NCBI GenBank assembly: GCA_049970695.1
Contig: JBMFML010000015.1
Span: forward strand, 1-24,506
Source: UBA285 sp049970695
GTDB lineage: Archaea; Thermoproteota; Thermoprotei_A; Sulfolobales; Desulfurococcaceae
Direction: 5' to 3'
DNA: 24,506 nucleotides
Within the stretch, counting starts at the first letter, position 1; every line of letters begins with the position of its first letter. A program made the position numbers and the translations under genes. Shown here in pieces: positions 1 to 6,609 of the stretch. Under the pieces are notes generated by a model. That model was given only the letters and a program-made list of their open reading frames with translations, ran no database searches and was not told the origin of the DNA.

Positions 1-702
1 TATTGCGAAGAAGGGCGCTACAAGCAGCAGGACGGAGACTATGTAGGCTAAGCCCGTGGCAGCAGAGCTCTTGATAGGCGAGGCCCTCTTCTCGTGCTTA
101 GACTGCAGGTACGAGGCTCCAGCCATTGAGAGGGCTGCTGAGAAGCCCACTATTAAGCCTGCTAAGCCAACAGCAGTCGCGTTCTCTGTTGCACCCAAAA
201 AACCCGCGTTAACGCCCGTTATCTCTACTACTGCGTCTGCAAGGCCCAGCGCTATGGAGCCCAGGTACTTCAGCCGGGGATCTGAGAGGATGTTAATTAG
301 CTCCCTCTCGTGAGTTTCTTCGTCCCTGATGAGGTCTGCCAGGCTCTGCTTCAAGTCTCCGCTGGCTTTCTCCGCGAAGAGCGAGTATGCTCTAATCGCC
401 TCTTCCTCCCCCTTCTCCAGCAACTTAATAGTGAACAGGGGGCCCAGCAAGGCGTAGCTAATCTTAACAAGCCACATCTTCCACAGAGGCGGCCTGCAGT
501 CTCCCCCTACGAGCCCCTTCCAGAACTCGTAGTGCCTCTCTTCGTCCTCGGCGAGCCTCTCCAAGATCTTCTTTCTCTCGGCGTCTTTCTCCATCTCGGC
601 AAGCGCTTTATACGCCTCTAGGCTGAACGCCTCCTCTAGGCAAAACCTATAAGCGGCTTCGGAATCCACGGCTCTCAGCCCCAACCAGCTGCTACACGAC
701 AT
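1..702 (-). CDS. Ferritin-like/VIT1 (CCC1) iron transporter, C-terminus cut by window edge
   Basis: Translating the minus strand from an ATG at 702 gives 234 codons open to base 1, so the C-terminus lies outside the window. Residues about 15-140 form a ferritin-like/rubrerythrin helical bundle with paired ExxH iron ligands (E54/H57 and E128/H131). Residues about 146 onward are a VIT1/CCC1-type membrane domain, with the LADAVVEITG helix (D156) and the MAGASYLQSK stretch (M193) that match conserved VIT positions. In the ferritin-VIT (MbfA-like) family the soluble domain binds or oxidises iron and the membrane part moves Fe2+ or Mn2+ across the membrane. The likely role here is iron detoxification or export. 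Domain assignment is firm; ion and direction are inferred. A heme or phosphate role is not suggested. The 140 bases upstream hold no clear TATA box. Confidence 0.85.
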   Translation of the reverse strand, partial: MSCSSWLGLRAVDSEAAYRFCLEEAFSLEAYKALAEMEKDAERKKILERLAEDEERHYEFWKGLVGGDCRPPLWKMWLVKISYALLGPLFTIKLLEKGEEEAIRAYSLFAEKASGDLKQSLADLIRDEETHERELINILSDPRLKYLGSIALGLADAVVEITGVNAGFLGATENATAVGLAGLIVGFSAALSMAGASYLQSKHEKRASPIKSSAATGLAYIVSVLLLVAPFFAI

Positions 703-842
703 CTGGGCTTCTGAGCTATGAGCACTTTGATCTAGCCTGCTTTTTACTCTTGTCCAGTCCAGGTTAAAGCTGGCGTGCTCGGCAGTACTCGCCAAAGCCA
801 TTAAAAACCCGTGAAAAACCTGCTTGAGAGGCCTCTCTAGCT

Positions 843-2267
843 CTAGATCAGCAGAGATACCAGGGGTGTTATGACAACTAGTAGTGCTATGCCTGCAACC
901 ATGAGAAGCGCGCCGGCTCTGGCCATTTCGTGGCTCTTGAAGTAGCCGTAGGAGTATGCTATGGCGTTGGGGGGTGTGTTGGCTGGTAGCAGGAAGGCGT
1001 AGCAAGACGCTAACCCTGCTGCTACTGCAGCTACGGCGCTTGTCTTTGGGTCTAGTCCTAGTGCTGTTGCTACGCTAATGGCGAAGGGAACCATTGTCGC
1101 AGTAGTCGCGGTTATGCTGCATATTACGGTGATGCTCAGAGCCGATATGGCGGCGATGATTACTATGACGAGGCTTGGTGGGTATGCCTGGAGAGGGCCT
1201 TTTATGGACTCAGCAAGCAGCTTGAGGACGCCCGTTTCCCTGAGCCCCTCGCCAAGCGCTAGCCCGCCGGCAATGAGGAGCACTACTCCCCAGTCTATTT
1301 CATTTATTTGCCTGGCCTTCAAGACGCCTACGCCGGGCACGAAGGACAGTATTATTACCACCAGCGAGACTACGTAGGTCCAGTCAGGAGCCCACGGCTG
1401 GCTGCTGAGCAAGAGCCTCGCCAGCGGCTCCACTAGCCAGAGAGCTACTGCAGTAGCCATTAGCGCCAGGGCCCTCTTCTGCTCTGGCGTCAGGGGTCCC
1501 AGGCTCTCGAGCTCTCTCTTAATCGCCTCCCTGCTCACGCCCGTAGCCACCTGCTCGGGCGGGTAGAGCAGTAGGAGGATTCTCCAGGCAATTAGCGTTA
1601 GTATGAGCACTACTGGAACCCCCCAAGCCATCCACTGCACAAAGCTTATCCTTATCTTGAGAGAGCTCTCAATGTTACCCATTGTAATTGGGACCGGCGG
1701 GGTGCCCACGGGGGTTCCAATGCCGCCTATCGTCGCTGCGTATGCAATGCCTATCATTAGGGCCTTGCCAAGGTTGCTCTCGCCTTGCTTGGCGTTTAGC
1801 ATGCTCAGTATGCCGGCTGCGACGGGGGCCATGAGGGCTGCAGCAGCTGTGTTAGACATCCACATCGATATAAATGCTGTTGAGAGCATCATTCCAAGAA
1901 CTATCATGTCCGTCCTCTCGCCGACCAGCGACAGTATCTTAAGCCCCAGCAGCTTGTCTAGCTTGTAGGTGGCCAGCGCGACGGACAGTACTAGGCCCGC
2001 TATGAACAGCACGTTGACCTTGGAAGCTATGAAAGACACCGACTTGGAAATGGGGAACACGCCGTATAGCGTAGTCAGCAGCATTACCACGAGGCCTGTT
2101 ACAGGTATTGGAACGCACTCCGTAGACCAGTAGACTAGTGCCAAAAAGGCTATCCCAAGCATTGCCATGCCCTTCTGGCTCAGCCCTCCAATGGGCGGTG
2201 CCGACGCTATTAAGTGCGCTATTGCCAGTGCTAGTACTGCTATGAGCAGCTTTGCCCTGTCCCCCAT
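843..2267 (-). CDS. SLC13/DASS-family anion (dicarboxylate or sulfate) transporter
   Basis: This 474-residue protein is almost entirely hydrophobic helices, the usual length for divalent anion:sodium symporters. The first helical-hairpin signature SNT is at residues 138-140 and its repeat partner is ANT (429-431), followed by PPNA, as in VcINDY-type proteins, where these motifs hold the substrate carboxylate and Na+. The WSTE segment near residue 47 also fits the family. It should import C4-dicarboxylates, citrate, sulfate or a similar anion across the cytoplasmic membrane. Sequence alone does not tell which, nor whether the coupling ion is Na+ or H+. The start is ATG at 2267, 32 bases or so below a predicted transcription start. 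It is transcribed alone: the next gene in the same direction begins 141 bases downstream. Confidence 0.88.
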   Translation of the reverse strand: MGDRAKLLIAVLALAIAHLIASAPPIGGLSQKGMAMLGIAFLALVYWSTECVPIPVTGLVVMLLTTLYGVFPISKSVSFIASKVNVLFIAGLVLSVALATYKLDKLLGLKILSLVGERTDMIVLGMMLSTAFISMWMSNTAAAALMAPVAAGILSMLNAKQGESNLGKALMIGIAYAATIGGIGTPVGTPPVPITMGNIESSLKIRISFVQWMAWGVPVVLILTLIAWRILLLLYPPEQVATGVSREAIKRELESLGPLTPEQKRALALMATAVALWLVEPLARLLLSSQPWAPDWTYVVSLVVIILSFVPGVGVLKARQINEIDWGVVLLIAGGLALGEGLRETGVLKLLAESIKGPLQAYPPSLVIVIIAAISALSITVICSITATTATMVPFAISVATALGLDPKTSAVAAVAAGLASCYAFLLPANTPPNAIAYSYGYFKSHEMARAGALLMVAGIALLVVITPLVSLLI

Positions 2268-2320
2268 ACCCCGAGACCCTGGGCTTCGCTATGCAAGCCA
2301 CTATAGTGAGTGGGAGCCGG

Positions 2321-2330
2321 GGTATAAAAG
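2321..2330 (-). promoter_or_regulatory. TATA box for the SLC13 transporter
   Basis: On the minus strand this reads CTTTTATACC, a good archaeal TATA element. A start site about 26 bases downstream falls near 2299 and gives a leader of roughly 30 bases to the ATG at 2267. The same bases read TATAAAAG on the plus strand, so the box could also act weakly toward the THUMP gene at 2443. Confidence 0.6.
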
Positions 2331-2442
2331 CAAGGCCCCCAGCTCTACAGCCCCCGAGGCCTCAGAGGCTCGGCCTCTCGGTGCTAGCTTAATAGCCACT
2401 TTGCAGTTAGTGGTGAGAGCGTGAGGCTCTGAGGCGCTGGAG

Positions 2443-2967
2443 TTGAGCTTTAACGTAGTAGTCACGCACGAGCAGGGACTAGACAACTACAGGTTTATCT
2501 TGAGCAGACTTCGGAGAGCGGGGCTCGACTTCGTAGTTGTTGACAAGGGCCCCTCAGTAATACTCCTAAAAGTAGAAGACCCCTACAAGGCGGTTGAGCA
2601 GCTGCGCGAGCCCATAAAAGAAGTGCCGGTGATTTACAGGGTCATACCAGTAGACGCTGTCGTGGACCCCTACGTCGAGGTCGTTGCCGAGAAGGCGCGG
2701 GAGCTGGCCGAGCAGAAGATACCTCCCGACAAGACCTTCAGAGTGACCCTCCACGGAAGGCTCTACTGGGCTGAGACTCGAATGCCCGCCCACACAATGG
2801 ACGCTATTAGGGTAATAGCCGAGGGGGTGAAAAGGCCCGTATCCCTCACGCACCCAGACTACGTGGTCTACATTAGGAGCATTAAGCTCTACCACAGGAG
2901 GAGGTACGCTACTGTGACAGTGACCCAGCCATCTATGATACTCGCGCCGAAGTCCGGCAAGCCCTAG
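2443..2967 (+). CDS. THUMP-domain protein, Tan1-like tRNA modification factor
   Basis: The 174-residue product matches the size and layout of archaeal stand-alone THUMP proteins. An N-terminal domain with an alternating strand-helix pattern (residues 1-60) is followed by a THUMP-like region (about 60-160) ending in the DYVVYIRSIKLYHRR segment typical of the RNA-binding beta strands. THUMP domains bind the tRNA acceptor stem. Stand-alone archaeal members resemble Tan1, the partner of the Nat10/TmcA acetyltransferase that makes N4-acetylcytidine. The specific partner here is inferred. The start is TTG at 2443 with GGAG just upstream; a weak TATA-like GCTTAATAG sits at 2387-2395. Its TAG stop overlaps the opposing nitroreductase stop inside one CTAG. 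Confidence 0.7.
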   Translation: MSFNVVVTHEQGLDNYRFILSRLRRAGLDFVVVDKGPSVILLKVEDPYKAVEQLREPIKEVPVIYRVIPVDAVVDPYVEVVAEKARELAEQKIPPDKTFRVTLHGRLYWAETRMPAHTMDAIRVIAEGVKRPVSLTHPDYVVYIRSIKLYHRRRYATVTVTQPSMILAPKSGKP

Positions 2968-3566
2968 AGTCTGCCCACCGGGAAGACGTAGAGGACTATG
3001 TACTCGTCGCCGAGCCCAAGCAGCTTCTTGACTTCATCGTCGTCAAAAGCCCCCACGGCCACGGTTCCCAGGTTCATCTCGGCGGCTGCTAAGTATATGT
3101 TCTGACCTATGTGCCCGGCCTCCATGTATATGTACCTAAAGCCCCTCTCCCCATACCACCCCGTCGTCTTCTCGTAGTAGGCTACTAGCACTACGTTCAC
3201 GGGCGCTGCCTTAACCCACCGCTGGTTGAGGCAGGCCCGCGCGAGGTCGCTGGAGTAGTCTCCCTTCTTCACCAAGACGAGGCTGTGGCGCCTCTCATCG
3301 TACCTGTATACCCCGGGCTCGAGGGACTCGACGCTTTTCACCACGACGTAGACTTCGACAGGGTACGTTGCACCAGCTGAGGGCACGACGCGCCTCTCGT
3401 GGTCAACAAAGCCGTAGGTAGCCCAGAGCACTTGAGAAAGCTCTCTGAGGGTCAGGGGAGCATTTGCGTACCTCCTGACGCTCCTCCTCTTCAAAAGCAG
3501 GCTTGCAAGCGGGCTGCTCTTATCAGGCTCGGGAAGGCGGACCTCGGCGCTCACGCTCAACCCCAC
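2964..3566 (-). CDS. SagB/ThcOx-type nitroreductase, cytosolic
   Basis: A 200-residue nitroreductase-fold protein. The FMN phosphate-binding RRSVRRY is at 27-33, the SagB-family PSAGATYP loop at 62-69, and a C-terminal FMN-contact segment EAGHIGQN begins near 149. SagB/ThcOx enzymes are FMN-dependent oxidoreductases. Bacterial members oxidise azolines in peptide biosynthesis, but stand-alone archaeal members have no settled substrate and no cyclodehydratase or precursor peptide is visible here. No signal peptide or membrane segment is present. The start is GTG at 3566; in-frame TTG and GTG codons follow within 12 bases. The TATA box lies about 24 bases upstream, so the mRNA is probably leaderless. 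A paralogue with a membrane anchor lies at 23287-24093. Confidence 0.88.
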   Translation of the reverse strand: MGLSVSAEVRLPEPDKSSPLASLLLKRRSVRRYANAPLTLRELSQVLWATYGFVDHERRVVPSAGATYPVEVYVVVKSVESLEPGVYRYDERRHSLVLVKKGDYSSDLARACLNQRWVKAAPVNVVLVAYYEKTTGWYGERGFRYIYMEAGHIGQNIYLAAAEMNLGTVAVGAFDDDEVKKLLGLGDEYIVLYVFPVGRL

Positions 3567-3585
3567 TGGTAGCTCTGAGCTGGCA

Positions 3586-3594
3586 TGTAAAAAG
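3586..3594 (-). promoter_or_regulatory. TATA box for the cytosolic SagB-type gene
   Basis: The minus strand reads CTTTTTACA. Its centre is about 24 bases from the GTG start at 3566, the spacing expected for a leaderless archaeal transcript. Confidence 0.6.
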
Positions 3595-3617
3595 CGCTTC
3601 CTCGGCGCTCTACTGCC

Positions 3618-3626
3618 CTATAAAAG
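3618..3626 (+). promoter_or_regulatory. TATA box for the DUF47 (PhoU-like) gene
   Basis: CTATAAAAG followed by purine-rich sequence. A transcription start about 26 bases downstream would lie near 3648, 14 bases before the TTG start at 3662. It is back to back with the SagB box at 3586-3594. Confidence 0.6.
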
Positions 3627-3661
3627 GAGGGGGGAGGCTTATTTGATGTGGTGGAGCGCTC

Positions 3662-4324
3662 TTGGTCTTGCTTTCTGACGTGCTCCCGAGCGATTTAGTG
3701 GGGCTCCTGGAGAGGTACGCTCGCTCATTAAAGGACGCTGCTGAAGAGTTTGCGAGAGCCGTCGAGCTAATTAACGACGTCAGGATTGGCGAGGCGAGGA
3801 GCGCTTTTGCAAACACAGTTAAGCTCCTGGACGAGACTAGCCCGCTAAAGACCGAAATAGAGGAGAGAGTAGTAGAGCTCAGCCTAGACCCCGGCTTTAA
3901 AGAAGAGCTCTTGAGTCTCGTAGGCATGCTCGACGGCGTCGGCGACTCCATCAAAGAAGCCGCTAGGGAGTTCACTATAGTGCCTTTTCTCGAGCTACCC
4001 CAGAAGCTGCGCGAGGGCGTAATAAGGCTTTCGCGCAGCGCCTCTAGGGCCATAGCACTGCTCGCAGAGAGCCTAGGGCTTGTTATAAGCGGCAAGTACA
4101 AGGAGCTAGAAGACTTGTTCAAGAAGCTGATCGCAGTAGAAGAAGAAGCAGACGCCTTAAACCTCGAAAACAGGGCAGTAATGCTAGAGCTCAGCGAGAA
4201 GATAAGGCCCTACGCGCTTCAGCTAATGACATACCACTTAGTAGTACACCTAGAGGAGATTACAGACCTCTGCACTCAAGTAGCACAGAGAGCCCGGCTA
4301 GTTGTCCACGCCTGGCTTGCCTAG
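3662..4324 (+). CDS. PhoU-like DUF47 helical protein
   Basis: A 220-residue, all-helical, charged protein with heptad-like amphipathic helices. Pattern and length match the DUF47 branch of the PhoU family (six-helix bundles). Telling stretches are the LERYARSLKDAAEEFARAVE helix near the N-terminus and the VHLEEITDLCTQVAQRARL helix near the C-terminus, which carries the acidic and polar spacing seen in PhoU metal-binding helices. In other archaea DUF47 genes often sit beside Pit-type phosphate permeases and are thought to regulate them; no permease is visible here. The start is TTG at 3662: an in-frame TGA at 3644 excludes longer forms, and GGTGGAG lies upstream as a possible ribosome site. 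A role in phosphate control is family inference only. Confidence 0.75.
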   Translation: MVLLSDVLPSDLVGLLERYARSLKDAAEEFARAVELINDVRIGEARSAFANTVKLLDETSPLKTEIEERVVELSLDPGFKEELLSLVGMLDGVGDSIKEAAREFTIVPFLELPQKLREGVIRLSRSASRAIALLAESLGLVISGKYKELEDLFKKLIAVEEEADALNLENRAVMLELSEKIRPYALQLMTYHLVVHLEEITDLCTQVAQRARLVVHAWLA

Positions 4325-4386
4325 AAGTGGTAGAGCGGGCCTCTGAGTGGGAGTTCTTCGCGAGTAGTGGAGAGCGGCGTTCAAGG

Positions 4387-4394
4387 CTTAAATA
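4387..4394 (+). promoter_or_regulatory. TATA box for the DUF3096 gene
   Basis: CTTAAATA, close to the archaeal consensus. A start 26 bases downstream coincides with the ATG at 4416, so the transcript should be leaderless. Confidence 0.7.
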
Positions 4395-4415
4395 GCCTCA
4401 GCTGTAAGCATTAAT

Positions 4416-4649
4416 ATGAGCAGGGTGAAGAGCATGGCAGAGCAGAAAGTAGAAGAGCTGATGAAGAAGTACCTGGGAATAAGCGCTCCTAGAATAGTAA
4501 TAGCAGTACTAATGATAGTATTTGGAATCCTCGTAATAGTATTCCCAGCACTCATAGCCATATTGATTGGCATATACCTGATAATAGGCGGCTTGCTAGC
4601 ACTAGTTGACGAGCTCTCCAAGAAGAAAATTGCAAAGACGTCTTCATAG
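4416..4649 (+). CDS. Small two-helix membrane protein, DUF3096-like
   Basis: The product has 77 residues: a charged N-terminal helix (1-24), two closely spaced hydrophobic helices (about 27-46 and 47-65) joined by a proline (FPALIAI), and a basic C-terminal tail with KKK. This agrees with DUF3096, a family of small membrane proteins of unknown function. The ATG at 4416 sits exactly where transcription is expected to start. It lies 91 bases after the DUF47 gene with its own promoter, so co-transcription is not required. No function can be assigned. Confidence 0.7.
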   Translation: MSRVKSMAEQKVEELMKKYLGISAPRIVIAVLMIVFGILVIVFPALIAILIGIYLIIGGLLALVDELSKKKIAKTSS

Positions 4650-4675
4650 CACTAGCCTCTCAGTTCACGTAAAAG

Positions 4676-4684
4676 CATTTTTCC
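4676..4684 (+). terminator. Possible T-rich terminator after DUF3096
   Basis: A CATTTTTCC run lies 27 bases past the DUF3096 stop. Archaeal RNA polymerase commonly terminates at such T-tracts without a hairpin. The tract is short, so support is modest. Confidence 0.35.
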
Positions 4685-4731
4685 TCAACTCTCCACCCTA
4701 CTTACCGGTGAGTGCGCACTAGGGGTTCTCA

Positions 4732-5262
4732 ATGGCCTACAGACTCCTCTACCCGCTCAGGACGTACCTCGTAGTTTCAGGAAGGCTTGGGGAAGAAGTA
4801 AACGTCATGGCCGCCGACTGGGTTACGGTGGTATCGGCAAACCCCTTTATTCTAGCCGTCGCTATAGCGCCAACGAGATACACGTACAAGCTCGTCGAGA
4901 AGTACGGCGAATTCGTAGTAAGCGTGCCAGACAAGAACATGCTTAGAGACGTCTGGATTGTTGGATCAGAGCACGGGCCGGAAAAGCTCAAGAAAACCAG
5001 GCTCGAGCTAGCGCCGGGGAAGAGCGTGAAGACTCCAATAATTCGCAACGCCCTCGCAAACCTCGAGTGCGTGGTAATCGGCAAGCACCCATATGGAGAC
5101 CACGTCTTATACGTGGGAAAAGTCGTTGCCTACAGCTACAGAGAAGGCGCGTTTGTAAACTTCGAGCCAAGGCTCGACGCGGGCTTCCTAGCCCACGTGG
5201 CCATGAACAAGTTCACGTCTATTTCAAGAGAGCTCGTAGAAGTAAGAGAGGCTATTGAGTAG
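4732..5262 (+). CDS. Flavin reductase-like (FMN-binding split barrel) protein
   Basis: The 176-residue protein has the flavin reductase-like layout. An N-terminal strand (RLLYPLRTYLVVSG) leads into NVMAADWVTVVSANPFILAVAI (about 24-45), the FMN-contact region where a family member normally has N-x-M and S-x-x-P. Later come YGEFVVSVP (58-66) and the C-terminal dimer strands (GDHVLYVGKVVAYSY). Relatives bind FMN and act as NAD(P)H:flavin oxidoreductases or as flavoproteins passing electrons to diiron or heme partners. The substrate is unknown here. The start is ATG at 4732. No strong TATA lies at the usual distance; TACTTACC near 4698 is a poor candidate. It is followed after 62 bases by the aminotransferase, which has its own promoter. 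Confidence 0.82.
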   Translation: MAYRLLYPLRTYLVVSGRLGEEVNVMAADWVTVVSANPFILAVAIAPTRYTYKLVEKYGEFVVSVPDKNMLRDVWIVGSEHGPEKLKKTRLELAPGKSVKTPIIRNALANLECVVIGKHPYGDHVLYVGKVVAYSYREGAFVNFEPRLDAGFLAHVAMNKFTSISRELVEVREAIE

Positions 5263-5280
5263 AGTAGCTACAAATAAAAA

Positions 5281-5290
5281 ATATTAAATA
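5281..5290 (+). promoter_or_regulatory. TATA box for the aminotransferase gene
   Basis: ATATTAAATA within an A/T-rich tract beginning near 5271. A start near 5312 would give a leader of about 13 bases to the TTG at 5325. Confidence 0.6.
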
Positions 5291-5324
5291 CCCTCGGCGC
5301 CGTAACCCAGGTAAGGGATTTTTA

Positions 5325-6551
5325 TTGGCAAGACCAGACTACGCGAAGTTCCTTAGCAGCAGGGCAAACCTGGTGGAACCCAGTCCAATACGCGAAATGG
5401 TTTCTCGAATAGCGAAGAAGTCGCGGGAAACTAAGGTCATAAGCTTCGCAGCTGGAGACCCGGACCCCGACGTCATACCGAGAACTCTACTGGCTGAAAT
5501 AGCCAAGTCCGTGTTCGAGAGCGATAGGAGGTCTGTTATCTACTCGCCAACAGAAGGCCTTCCAGACGTCGTTGAGGAAATAGCGAAGTTCATGAAAACC
5601 TACGAGGGGGTCAGCGCCGACCCAGCAAACATACTAGTCACCCACGGTGGGAGCCAGGCCATAGACCTCGTAGGCAGGCTCATGCTAGATCCCGGAGACA
5701 TAGTGGTAGTCGAAAACCCCTCGTACGTGAACACTATCTTGACGTGGAGGCACTACGGAGTGAGAGTAGTCGGAGTGCCCATGGACGACGAGGGCATGAG
5801 AGTAGACGTGCTCGAGGAGACGGTTAAGAAGCTCAAGAGCGACGGCAAAGTAGTCAAGCTCGTCTACACCATACCAACGGGGCAAAACCCCTCTGGAATA
5901 ACGATGTCCGTGGAGAGGCGCAAGTACCTGCTCGAAGTAGCAAGCACGCACGACCTCCTCGTCGTCGAGGACGGCGCGTACAACTACCTGGTCTACGAGC
6001 CGGTTGAAGCGAAGTCGCTGAAGCACCTAGACAAGGAGGATAGGGTGATATTTGCCGGCTCGTTCAGCAAGGTGCTCGGCACGGGGCTGAGAGTGGGCTG
6101 GCTGTACCTGCCCAGCGAGCTAGTCGCGCTCTTCAAGTCGGCAAAGGGGCCAACAGACATGTGCCCCTCCGTGCCCTCTCAGCTCATAGTTGCGAGCATC
6201 TTGAAGAAGGGGCTCTTCGAGGAGATCAGGAGGAAGGCCGTAGAAGCCTACAAAGAGAAGAGGGACTTGATGCTGAAGGCCATTAGAGAGCACTTGCCAG
6301 GGCTCAAGCACACGAAGCCCGTTGCAGGCATGTTTACCCTGCTCTGGCTGCCGGGAGGCACTGATGGCTGGAGCTTTGCAATAGAGCTACTAGAAAGGCA
6401 CGCAGTAGCCACAATACCGGCAGCACCCTTCTACACCGACGAGAGCGGCAAGAGCGTTCTCAGGCTGAACTTCTCAATGCCACCAAAAGACCTCATTGAA
6501 GAGGGAGTTAAGAGGATAGCGGAGCTGCTCAGAGAAAAGAGAGCTCTCTAA
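5325..6551 (+). CDS. PLP-dependent class I aminotransferase (Aro8/LysN-like)
   Basis: The 408-residue fold-type I aminotransferase has the expected residues. FAAGDPDPDVIP (41-52) is the substrate-side N-terminal loop, GQNPSG with N188 contacts the cofactor ring oxygen, and VVEDGAYNYL has D216 facing the pyridine nitrogen. SFSKVLGTGLRVGW contains K249, the Schiff-base lysine, and R256, a phosphate contact. The LRLNFS segment near the C-terminus gives the carboxylate-binding arginine. The N-terminal sequence and motif spellings resemble the 2-aminoadipate/aromatic (LysN, Aro8, KAT II) subgroup. It would transfer amino groups to 2-oxoglutarate in lysine, aromatic or branched-chain metabolism; the exact acceptor cannot be read off. 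The TTG at 5325 is the first start after the promoter. Confidence 0.9.
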   Translation: MARPDYAKFLSSRANLVEPSPIREMVSRIAKKSRETKVISFAAGDPDPDVIPRTLLAEIAKSVFESDRRSVIYSPTEGLPDVVEEIAKFMKTYEGVSADPANILVTHGGSQAIDLVGRLMLDPGDIVVVENPSYVNTILTWRHYGVRVVGVPMDDEGMRVDVLEETVKKLKSDGKVVKLVYTIPTGQNPSGITMSVERRKYLLEVASTHDLLVVEDGAYNYLVYEPVEAKSLKHLDKEDRVIFAGSFSKVLGTGLRVGWLYLPSELVALFKSAKGPTDMCPSVPSQLIVASILKKGLFEEIRRKAVEAYKEKRDLMLKAIREHLPGLKHTKPVAGMFTLLWLPGGTDGWSFAIELLERHAVATIPAAPFYTDESGKSVLRLNFSMPPKDLIEEGVKRIAELLREKRAL

Positions 6552-6555
6552 GCCC

Positions 6556-6580
6556 ACTCTTTTTACCTTGGAGTTTTTCC
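6556..6580 (+). terminator. T-rich terminator after the aminotransferase
   Basis: Two T-runs (TCTTTTTACC and GTTTTTCCC) lie in the 57-base gap between the converging aminotransferase and MoeB-like genes. They are typical of archaeal T-tract termination on the plus strand. Confidence 0.5.
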
Positions 6581-6589
6581 CTGCACAGT

Positions 6590-6609
6590 GTAGCCTGCCT
6601 GCGGGCTAC
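6590..6609. repeat. Inverted repeat at the convergent gene junction
   Basis: GTAGCC (6590-6595) pairs with GGCTAC (6604-6609) around an 8-base spacer and ends at the first base of the MoeB-like stop. In RNA from either strand it would fold into a 6-bp hairpin. It could protect 3' ends or mark bidirectional termination; this is inferred. Confidence 0.45.

Noticed and set aside
56..621. Plus-strand open frames of 85 and 103 codons opposite the first gene
   Set aside because: They lie antisense to the ferritin-VIT coding frame, which has clear domain motifs. The plus-strand products are low in recognisable motifs and use codons that are shadows of the minus-strand frame.
703..842. 140-base gap checked for a tRNA or small gene
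   Set aside because: No cloverleaf or open frame with a plausible start is seen. It is likely the upstream region of the ferritin-VIT gene, though I see no convincing TATA box.
1939..2301. Minus-strand frame of 120 codons overlapping the N-terminus of the SLC13 gene, which might suggest a frameshift
   Set aside because: The SLC13 frame is continuous through this region with a full-length product and both signature motifs; the other frame is composition shadow.
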